NCBI GenBank assembly: GCA_945900705.1
Contig: CAMDKJ010000002.1
Span: 1 to 46,180, forward strand
DNA length: 46,180 nucleotides
Direction of reading: 5' to 3'
DNA from: Bifidobacterium breve
Lineage (GTDB): Bacteria; Actinomycetota; Actinomycetes; S36-B12
Part shown: in pieces, positions 16,805 through 23,598 of the stretch
How positions within the stretch are numbered: the first letter of the stretch is position 1
Layout: the number at the start of each line of letters is the position of its first letter
Notes under the pieces: generated by a model
Database searches by the model: none
What the model was told of the DNA's origin: nothing
Seen by the model: only the letters and a program-made list of their open reading frames with translations
Made by a program: the position numbers and the translations under genes

Positions 16805-17406
16805 TAGCCGACCGCCTTCATCGCGCTCTCTGCCGCACTAGCGGCGGCCCTGACTTCGGATTCGAGACCGGTCAGGTACACCCGCCCGGTGGCTCCGACC
16901 ATTCGATAATCGACCACCTTTATCCTCGACGCTTTCTCAGCCTCGTTGGTCGCAAGGATCGCGTAACTAGCTGGCTGCATTTCCATGACGTACATTGACT
17001 CACCGGGGATCGCCATCGAGCCGATCTTGTTCCGATTTATCAAGAAGGCATGCTGCCGATCGAGTTTGGAAACGACACGCGAAGCCAGCACTTGCGGCTT
17101 GATCGCAGTCGCAGCACTAACTTGAAGATGCTCGAGTACAGCATCTGCGGCACTGCGCACCTCACTGGTTGGGCCATGCAGCTCTAAATACCCGAACTGG
17201 CGTTCAACCAAGAGAATTCCTGCACCGACCCCAGAGTGTTTGAGGGCAATATCAGTGATGGGCTCGATATCTAGTCCTGGTGCGACCTCGATGATTTGCG
17301 CCGCGACATCGGCGCGGGGCAGCGCCCCACGCACCCACGTGCCCAAGTAGCACATGGTCTGCGGTTGCAGCCTGTCTAGGAAAATGAAGGAACGCAGTTC
17401 AGCCAC
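16804..17406 (-). CDS. BMC-T microcompartment shell protein (trimer type), copy 2
   Basis: A 200-aa tandem-domain shell protein. The first domain (about residues 30-100) has AAQIIEVAPGLDIEPITDIA and GYLELHG, and the second (about 115-198) has HAFLINRNKIGSMAIPGESM and GRVYLTG. It is a diverged paralogue of the BMC-T gene 900 bp downstream. Its start lies 2 nt after the aldehyde dehydrogenase stop and its stop overlaps the next start (TAATG), so the genes are tightly coupled. Two BMC-T types with one BMC-H and one BMC-P match the four-component shell described for RMM compartments. Confidence 0.94.
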   Translation of the reverse strand: MAELRSFIFLDRLQPQTMCYLGTWVRGALPRADVAAQIIEVAPGLDIEPITDIALKHSGVGAGILLVERQFGYLELHGPTSEVRSAADAVLEHLQVSAATAIKPQVLASRVVSKLDRQHAFLINRNKIGSMAIPGESMYVMEMQPASYAILATNEAEKASRIKVVDYRMVGATGRVYLTGLESEVRAAASAAESAMKAVG

Positions 17407-17408
17407 AG

Positions 17409-18974
17409 TCAGCCCTTAATGATCTGTCGTAGTTCGTCGATAACAAGCCTTCGGATCTCCTCGCGGAGGTCATCGGTCCCGGAGAATTCGACAGGATTCG
17501 ACGGCTGCGGTATGACCGGGGCACCCTCTAGATTGGACGCAATTGGGTACGCCGGCACGCTACCCTCTGGCACCGACCATGAGTTGAGATCAGTGAAGTC
17601 CGGCATGAGTACCGACTGATTCGAATTGTAGGCAATCAGCGTCTGATTGATGAAGTGCTTGGGTTGCAAGTTTTCGCCCAGCGATGACCTGCCGAAGAAC
17701 CCGGTACCTATCGTCATGCTTGGCGCCAGAGCCGTCTGGATACCGGCACTCCCTAAACTATTGCCGACATTTACAGCCACCCGCAAGACCGGGAGTGCGG
17801 ACGCATAATCCATTGTCACTCGCGCATCTTGACTGTGAATCGCTGCGCTATGACCACGCCCCGAGTTGCGTAATACGGCGCGAGCAGCATCTATGCCCCG
17901 AGCAGCGCTCGAAACCGTGACCATCGCAAGGACCGGGCACAGTTTCTCGTGCGCCAGGGGTTCCTCTGGGACGATCAGGTCAATCGGTGCTACGAGGATC
18001 AGCGTCCCCTTTGGAACTTTGAGGTCACAGGCAGCCGCGATCTCCGCTGCGCTCTTGCCAACCCAGGCAGTGTCGAAATTACCGGCCGGGAAAATCAGGT
18101 CACGCACCACTTCAACCTGTTCTGTGCTCAGCAGACAAGCACCCGCCTTGGTAAGTTCCTTTGTGAAGCTAGTTAAAATGCTGTCCTCGACGATTAGCAC
18201 CGACTCACTGGTGCAAAGTATTGAATTGTCAAAGGACTTGCTCGCCACGATGCTCTGCGCAGCCGCAGCAAGATCCGCCGACTTCTCGACAAACACCGGG
18301 ACATTGCTGGGGCCTACGCCAAAGGCTGGATTACCACTTCGATAAGCGGCGCGAACCATAGGCGCACCACCTGTGGCAACAATTACATCCACACGTTCAT
18401 CTGTCATCAGTGCATTGATCAATGGGATTGAGGGCTGTTCCACAACCTGAATGACACCATCAGGTGCGCCTTCGGCGACCGCTGCATCCCGCATGGCGTA
18501 GGCGGCACTTGTGCACACACCCTTGGCGAAAGGATGCGGGGAAATGATAATGGTGTTGCGCGTTAGTAGGGCAAGCATGATCTTGAAGTAGACGGTGGCC
18601 ACGGGGTTAGTGGATGGAGTGAGCGCAAAGATTACGCCAGCCGGTCGGGGCACTTCGACAATCTTGTCGCCAGACAAGATCGTTGGGGTGACGTAGTCAT
18701 GGGACTCGTACGTGTTCCAGATTCCTACGGAGCAGGCCACGTTCTTCAAGACTTTATGCTCCACCACACCATAACCTGTTTCCTGCACCGCCAGCTCAGC
18801 AAACTCCCGAGCGTGATTCTCACCCGCAATCGCAGCCGCATGCGCGATGCGTCGAACCGAATCAATGTCGTAAGTTGCAAATGTTCGCGCCGCCCAAGTG
18901 GCCCGCTCCACCATGGCTCTTCCCCGCGGCACCCCCGCCGGTTCCAGCGGCATTTCAACCAGCGCTTGGGTCAT
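17409..18974 (-). CDS. CoA-acylating aldehyde dehydrogenase with C-terminal encapsulation peptide
   Basis: A 521-aa dehydrogenase of the PduP/EutE/AdhE-N type that oxidises an aldehyde to acyl-CoA with NAD. TPSTNP lies at 119-124, GVGPSN at 219-224, and the catalytic Cys254 in SILCTSE. After the catalytic domain, a Pro-rich linker (about 465-498) leads to an amphipathic helix at 499-520 (LREEIRRLVIDELRQIIK), typical of an encapsulation peptide. It is therefore very probably the signature enzyme inside the shell, taking propionaldehyde or a similar short aldehyde. ATG 18974 overlaps the aminotransferase stop (ATGA). Confidence 0.95.
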   Translation of the reverse strand: MTQALVEMPLEPAGVPRGRAMVERATWAARTFATYDIDSVRRIAHAAAIAGENHAREFAELAVQETGYGVVEHKVLKNVACSVGIWNTYESHDYVTPTILSGDKIVEVPRPAGVIFALTPSTNPVATVYFKIMLALLTRNTIIISPHPFAKGVCTSAAYAMRDAAVAEGAPDGVIQVVEQPSIPLINALMTDERVDVIVATGGAPMVRAAYRSGNPAFGVGPSNVPVFVEKSADLAAAAQSIVASKSFDNSILCTSESVLIVEDSILTSFTKELTKAGACLLSTEQVEVVRDLIFPAGNFDTAWVGKSAAEIAAACDLKVPKGTLILVAPIDLIVPEEPLAHEKLCPVLAMVTVSSAARGIDAARAVLRNSGRGHSAAIHSQDARVTMDYASALPVLRVAVNVGNSLGSAGIQTALAPSMTIGTGFFGRSSLGENLQPKHFINQTLIAYNSNQSVLMPDFTDLNSWSVPEGSVPAYPIASNLEGAPVIPQPSNPVEFSGTDDLREEIRRLVIDELRQIIKG

Positions 18975-20281
18975 CGTGGCCCCCGCAAAGATCTGACTTC
19001 AGCCCAGGCCCGACAAATGCTCACCTCGGTGCGGTCCAGCAACTCCTCCGCTATCTCTGGCTTAAGCAGCAAACCGGGCTTGTACTGCAGAACCCGGGGA
19101 TCAAGGGTGGAGAAGATCGCCCAAACCCCATTTTCATACAAATGACGCATCACAAATTTTGCGCCCTGCGGATCGTTGAACTCCAAGCCGATGACCAAGC
19201 CGTTCTGCCGGATCCCGATCAACCAGTCGGGGTAATCCGCCTGGATGCGGCGTAAGCCTTGCCCGATGAAATCGGACAGATAATGAACCATGGAGCGGGT
19301 CTCCGGGCGCGAGCAGATTTCCAGCGTCTTAATCGCTGCCACACACCCGAGCTCCGCACCGCCGAAAGTGGAAATGTGCCCAAAGCCGTCCTGTGTCAAC
19401 CACCCGGCCGCGTGCTCCGCAACGACCACGCAGGCAATCGGGTATAGCCCACCTGACAGCCCCTTGCCACTTACCATGATGTCGGGCGAGATTCCCTCTT
19501 TGCTGATGGCCCACAACTCACCAGTTCGCATGAGCCCTGTCTGCACCTCATCGGCGATGTAGAGGGCGTCATGTCGCTCGCACAATTCCTTGACCTTGCG
19601 CAGGTAACCCGGAGCAGGCAGTGGGAATCCAAAGGTGGCCGGGATCGTTTCCATGATCACCGCTGCTACATCTCGATTGCGCAGCACATTTTCCATCGCT
19701 TCGAGGTCATTGAATGGGACGTTCGGGAAATCCTCCGGATTGTCCGAAAGGAAGAGTTTAGAGAAACGTTCGTCACCGGTACCAACCGCAAGTCCGGTGT
19801 GACCGTGATAGGCCTTTGTAATCGACACAACTTTGCGTTTCTGGGTGGCGTGCCGGGCGGTTTTGATGGCAATGTCGATTGCCTCACCGCCGCCGGACCC
19901 GTAGATGACTTTCGTCAGTCCCGCTGGAGCCGAAGACACCAAGGCCTCCGCGAGCGCGGTCCGGGCGAGCGCCGGGAAGTGGTGGTTGCCTATGTCGAAG
20001 TGCTGCATTGCGGTGGTGATCGCCTGAACGACTTCGGGGTTTCGGTGGCCTAGGTTGTAAGTGCCACCATTGAGGTGGGTGTCAATAAGCCTTTTCCCGG
20101 ACATATCGTAGATGAAGTACTCCTCGCGCCGGTCAATCACAAGAGGGACACCGGAGTCGATCCAAAACTGCGTCTTGCCCGGGTTCCAATAGGCCTTGGC
20201 TTTGTCTAGGACCTCCGCTTTGGACGCAAAGGAGAAAACCCCGTAGTCATAAGGAACTTCGACACTTGCCTGCTCCGGCAT
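18971..20281 (-). CDS. Class III PLP enzyme, candidate amino-alcohol-phosphate phospholyase
   Basis: A 436-aa class III (omega-type) PLP aminotransferase-fold enzyme, with the cofactor aspartate in ADEVQTG (Asp244) and the PLP lysine in SGKGLSGG (Lys273). It is the first gene of the leftward microcompartment operon. In this setting such enzymes are proposed to act as phospholyases, converting 1-amino-2-propanol phosphate to propionaldehyde, ammonia and phosphate, as in the known amino-alcohol pathway. Plain transamination remains possible. ATG 20281 was chosen over a longer in-frame reading because it directly follows a well-placed promoter, suggesting a leaderless mRNA. Confidence 0.9.
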   Translation of the reverse strand: MPEQASVEVPYDYGVFSFASKAEVLDKAKAYWNPGKTQFWIDSGVPLVIDRREEYFIYDMSGKRLIDTHLNGGTYNLGHRNPEVVQAITTAMQHFDIGNHHFPALARTALAEALVSSAPAGLTKVIYGSGGGEAIDIAIKTARHATQKRKVVSITKAYHGHTGLAVGTGDERFSKLFLSDNPEDFPNVPFNDLEAMENVLRNRDVAAVIMETIPATFGFPLPAPGYLRKVKELCERHDALYIADEVQTGLMRTGELWAISKEGISPDIMVSGKGLSGGLYPIACVVVAEHAAGWLTQDGFGHISTFGGAELGCVAAIKTLEICSRPETRSMVHYLSDFIGQGLRRIQADYPDWLIGIRQNGLVIGLEFNDPQGAKFVMRHLYENGVWAIFSTLDPRVLQYKPGLLLKPEIAEELLDRTEVSICRAWAEVRSLRGPR

Positions 20282-20287
20282 AGTCGC

Positions 20288-20316
20288 ACCATACCAATTA
20301 GCAGACCATTTAGCAA
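20288..20316 (-). promoter_or_regulatory. Promoter of the leftward microcompartment operon (leaderless)
   Basis: On the reverse strand TTGCTA (-35, 20316-20311) and TATGGT (-10, 20293-20288) are separated by exactly 17 nt, and the ATG at 20281 follows 6 nt after the -10. There is no Shine-Dalgarno sequence, so transcription probably begins at the start codon. Confidence 0.6.
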
Positions 20317-20327
20317 GTATTGGTCTG
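20302..20327. promoter_or_regulatory. Candidate GntR operator between the divergent microcompartment operons
   Basis: CAGACCA (20302-20308) and TGGTCTG (20321-20327) are a perfect 7-bp inverted repeat with a 12-bp spacer. They are partly interleaved with ACCAAT (20293-20298) and ATTGGT (20319-20324). The TGGTCT/AGACCA half-site is the type bound by HutC-subfamily GntR regulators, although the usual site has the halves facing the other way and closer. It overlaps the leftward promoter's -35 and spacer. The rest of 20328-20496 shows no firm rightward promoter. Confidence 0.5.
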
Positions 20328-20496
20328 AAATCAGTCGGCGACGCCCTTGGAAGCACCGACAGCCGAACGATATCTCCGCGGAAAACCCCTAAGCCACACG
20401 GCGATAGTGCTTGATTTAGGAATATAAGGGTGGGAGGATAAGGAAGCATGCTGTTCCGGCTGAGGAAGCGCGAACCCTGCGCTGGATGGAGACCTA

Positions 20497-22083
20497 ATGA
20501 GCCAATACGCACCTGATGCCAACCCTGGCGACCACCAGGTATCCAAGGCCGACCAGGCGCGCCTCAAGGCCGGCGCGGTCGGCCTGATCGGGGTGCTTTT
20601 CATGGCGGTCGCCAACGCGGCGCCCATCACGGCCATGAGTTTCAACGTGCCAATTGCCGTCGGCTACGGCAACGGCATCGGCGTGTCCGGCGGCTACCTC
20701 TTTGCCACCATCGTCCTGACCATCTTCACCATCGGATTCGTGGCCATGGCCAAATACATAACCACCGCCGGGGCTTTCTACGGTTTCATCTCCCACGGCC
20801 TCGGGCAGGTCATGGGAATGGCTTCCGGGTTGATCGCAGCTGTGGCCTACATCATCTTCGAAGCTTCGCTAATTGGCGGTTTCGCCTACTTCGCCTCAGA
20901 GTACGTACTCAAGCCCGCCGGTCTAAACCTAAACTGGATGGTCCTTGCGGTCATCGGAATCATTATTATCGCGATCCTCACCTACTATTCGATCACCCTC
21001 TCGGCGAGCATCCTCGGTATCACCTTGGTATGTGAGATCGTCCTGCTACTAGCACTTGGTGTCTCCGTCTTGTTCAAGGGCGGCCCAGACGGCTTCATGT
21101 TCGCCGAGACAGTGCCTCCCCAGAACGCCTTCAACAGTCTGAGCGAGGGAGCCTTCGGTACCGGAGTGGCCGCAGGTGTTGCAGCAATCGGTCTCTTCTT
21201 CGCGTTTTGGTCTTGGGTTGGCTACGAAACCACGGCGGTTTACGGCGAGGAGTCGAAAGACCCAAAGCGCAATGTTCCCCGCGCGACACTGATCGCAGTC
21301 GTCGGTCTCGGCCTCTTCTACACCTTCATGTCGTGGCTAGTCGTGGTCGGTAACGGCGCTGCTCAGTCCGTAGAGGTTTCCGCAGGCGCGGCACCGGTCG
21401 ACCTATGGCTCGGTCTGGTAGGACAAAACCTCGGTGGTTTCATCGAGGTGGTGTACAAAGTCTTGCTGGTAATCGGCTCGTTCGCCTGCGCCTTAGCTTT
21501 TCACAACGCTGCCTCACGGTACATCTTCGCGCTGGGGCGAGAGAGCGCCGCACCTGCGGTGCGTAGGACACTCGGTTCAGTCTCCACCAAGCATGGATCA
21601 CCAGCCATTGCCTCGTTCGTGCAGAGCGCTATCACGCTGGTGCTTTGTGTGCTCTTCCTCTTGTTCACGAATGTCTACGTGGACGGCGAGGCGGTCCCAG
21701 AACTGATTCCGTATGTAAATGTGTACGGCCTGCTGGCTCTAATCGGTACCGCCATGGTTCTGATTGTGCAGACGATTACCTCGTTTGCCGTAATCGGGTA
21801 CTTCTGGGTTAAGAAGGTACACCGGGGCAATGTGATCACCACACTTATTTGTCCCATCCTTGGTGCTCTTGGCATGCTCTACGCCCTGTCACTACTTTGG
21901 TCTAACCGGCAGTTCGCTGCCGGCCTCGCGGCAGACAGTCTCGTGTTCGCCTTGATGCCCGTGTACGTAATCGGTCTTTTCGTAATCGGTGCCGGCTACG
22001 CCTTGTACGTCAAGTCGAAGAGGCCGGACATCTACGACGAGATCGGGCGCACCACAATGGACGAGGCGCACGAGCGCGTGTAA
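20497..22083 (+). CDS. APC-superfamily permease, candidate amino-alcohol importer
   Basis: A 528-aa permease with about 12 to 14 membrane helices. The first helix region (GLIGVLFMAVANAAPITAMS) has the broken-helix pattern of amino acid/polyamine/organocation transporters. A cytoplasmic loop carries GEESKDPKRNVPRA, a conserved APC motif (EE-x-x-x-P-x-R-x-x-P-R). ATG 20497 has GGATGGAG five to ten bases upstream. RMM-type loci regularly include an APC permease, thought to import 1-amino-2-propanol or a related amino alcohol. Here it leads the rightward operon, divergent from the aminotransferase gene. Confidence 0.92.
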   Translation: MSQYAPDANPGDHQVSKADQARLKAGAVGLIGVLFMAVANAAPITAMSFNVPIAVGYGNGIGVSGGYLFATIVLTIFTIGFVAMAKYITTAGAFYGFISHGLGQVMGMASGLIAAVAYIIFEASLIGGFAYFASEYVLKPAGLNLNWMVLAVIGIIIIAILTYYSITLSASILGITLVCEIVLLLALGVSVLFKGGPDGFMFAETVPPQNAFNSLSEGAFGTGVAAGVAAIGLFFAFWSWVGYETTAVYGEESKDPKRNVPRATLIAVVGLGLFYTFMSWLVVVGNGAAQSVEVSAGAAPVDLWLGLVGQNLGGFIEVVYKVLLVIGSFACALAFHNAASRYIFALGRESAAPAVRRTLGSVSTKHGSPAIASFVQSAITLVLCVLFLLFTNVYVDGEAVPELIPYVNVYGLLALIGTAMVLIVQTITSFAVIGYFWVKKVHRGNVITTLICPILGALGMLYALSLLWSNRQFAAGLAADSLVFALMPVYVIGLFVIGAGYALYVKSKRPDIYDEIGRTTMDEAHERV

Positions 22084-22100
22084 CACTATGGTCACCAAAA

Positions 22101-22129
22101 GGGGGCGCGTACCTTCGGGGCGCGCCCCC
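22101..22129 (+). terminator. GC hairpin between permease and amidase genes
   Basis: GGGGGCGCG (22101-22109) and CGCGCCCCC (22121-22129) form a perfect 9-bp all-GC stem with an 11-nt loop, 17 nt after the permease stop. No T-run follows, so it is more likely a partial terminator or a processing/stability element than a complete stop. It would let the permease be expressed above the downstream dehydratase genes. Confidence 0.7.
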
Positions 22130-22150
22130 GGCCATTAGTCGGGAGACCAC

Positions 22151-23170
22151 ATGAGTGCCTCGGCCGATACGCTGACATGGGCACCCGACCCTGACGCAGA
22201 CCCAGCGACTTACACCTACACCTTCGGCGGATCCGCGCCGGTGGCCCACTTGCGCCCAGGGCAACGGATCTCAACTTGGACGATGGACTGTTTCGGGGGC
22301 CGGGTGCGCAGCTCCGCGGACCTTCCATCTTTGGTCTGTGACCCTCGGTACCTCAACCCACAATCAGGGCCCTTCTTCATCGATGGTGCCCAGCCCGGTG
22401 ACACCCTAGCGGTGCACTTTGTCTCCATCGAGCCGCGTGAGGCGTGGGGGGTGAGCTCTACAGTGCCGTTCTTCGGCGCACTGACGTCCACCAATTACAC
22501 CGCGACCTTGCAACCAGCCCTCCTTGAGCGCACTTGGTTTTATGAATTGGACCTCATCGATCGGCGAGTGCGCTACGCGGCCGTGGACACGCCTTTTACC
22601 GCAGCACTGCCACTGGATCCCATGCACGGGACTGTCGGTGTCGCCCCCGCGCTCGGCGAAGTCCGTTCGTCCCTCACCCCTGGTGATTGGGGCGGCAACA
22701 TGGACACTCCTGAGATGCGCGCGGGCGTAACTTGCTACCTAGGGGTCAATGTTGAGGGTGCACTCTTTAGCCTCGGAGACGGGCATGCGCGCCAAGGTGA
22801 GGGAGAGGCGTGCGGGGTTGCGGTGGAGTGCGCTATGGACACCGAGGTTATTGTCGATGTGCTCGCGGGCCACACCTGCTCATGGCCCCGCTTGGAGAGC
22901 GACGACTACATAATGACCACCGGGTCGACGCGTCCGTTGGAGGATGCCTTTCGCATTGCGCATCAACAAATGGTCTTATGGGTGGCCGAGCTGACCGGTC
23001 AGAGTGTGATCGATTCTTATCAACTGGTATCACAAGCAGCTCTGACGCCAATTGCGAATGTGGTCGACACGAATTACACGGTGGTGTGTAAGTTCCCGAA
23101 ATCCCTACTCAAAGGGGTTAGTGCCATGGACGGGATGCACTCAAGGATGCGCGATAAGGCGCGCTCATGA
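22151..23170 (+). CDS. Acetamidase/formamidase family protein
   Basis: A 339-aa protein of the FmdA/AmdA family, which hydrolyses small amides (formamide, acetamide, propionamide) to the acid and ammonia. Recognisable parts are QRISTWTMDCFGG near residue 40, PQSGPFFIDGAQPGD near 75-90, GGNMDT at about 180, and LGDGHARQGEGE near 220, the conserved metal-site segment. ATG 22151 follows GGGAG. It is translationally coupled to the next gene (ATGA). Its role in a diol- or amino-alcohol-degrading locus is not obvious. It may release ammonia from an amide substrate or by-product. Confidence 0.9.
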   Translation: MSASADTLTWAPDPDADPATYTYTFGGSAPVAHLRPGQRISTWTMDCFGGRVRSSADLPSLVCDPRYLNPQSGPFFIDGAQPGDTLAVHFVSIEPREAWGVSSTVPFFGALTSTNYTATLQPALLERTWFYELDLIDRRVRYAAVDTPFTAALPLDPMHGTVGVAPALGEVRSSLTPGDWGGNMDTPEMRAGVTCYLGVNVEGALFSLGDGHARQGEGEACGVAVECAMDTEVIVDVLAGHTCSWPRLESDDYIMTTGSTRPLEDAFRIAHQQMVLWVAELTGQSVIDSYQLVSQAALTPIANVVDTNYTVVCKFPKSLLKGVSAMDGMHSRMRDKARS

Positions 23171-23598
23171 GCCGGGTAAGCCGGTACGAAATTGATCTCG
23201 ACCTCGCATTGCTAATGGTCTCTGCCGCCCGTTCTGCCGCCGAGCAATTGGACGCTTGCGTCTCCATCGCGGTCGTCGATGCAGGCGGCCAGTTGATTGC
23301 CTTCGCTCGAATGGATGGAGCTGAGATCGCAGGTCCGGTTCTCGCTCGAGACAAGGCTTACACGGCTGTGGCCCACCGGACCGACACCGGTTCGCTGAGC
23401 GATTTAACCGCTCCCGGTGGGCAACTCGCTGGTATGTACGCGGCCGATGGGGGCCGTTACATCACTTTCGCAGGTGGTATTCCGCTCTGGGACGGCAGCA
23501 GAGTGAGCGGCGGCGTCGGCGTGAGCGGCGGCACCGCTGAACAGGACGAGCAGGTGGCGCAAGTGGCGGCACAGACTTTCGATGAGGCGGCACGGTGA
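23167..23598 (+). CDS. GlcG/HbpS-family protein (PduO C-terminal-domain-like)
   Basis: A 143-aa protein of the GlcG/HbpS (DUF336) family, seen from VSIAVVDAGGQLIAFARMDGA, then ARDKAYTAV and the C-terminal GVGVSGGT-x(3)-DEQVA. The same domain forms the C-terminal half of PduO, the adenosyltransferase of propanediol-degrading compartments, where it can bind haem. It sits immediately before the diol dehydratase gene with overlapping ends (ATGA before it, GTGA after it). A support role for the B12 enzyme is likely, but no adenosyltransferase domain is attached here. Confidence 0.9.
   Translation: MSRVSRYEIDLDLALLMVSAARSAAEQLDACVSIAVVDAGGQLIAFARMDGAEIAGPVLARDKAYTAVAHRTDTGSLSDLTAPGGQLAGMYAADGGRYITFAGGIPLWDGSRVSGGVGVSGGTAEQDEQVAQVAAQTFDEAAR

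Noticed and set aside
18971..20512. Extended N-terminus of the aminotransferase up to 20512
   Set aside because: The extension passes through the predicted promoter and operator and has no similarity to class III enzymes.
22137..22153. Possible B12-box (AGTCGGGAGACC) before the amidase gene
   Set aside because: It resembles the 3' box of the cobalamin riboswitch, but only about 65 nt lie between the permease stop and this point, the other conserved blocks are missing, and the sequence doubles as a plain ribosome site.
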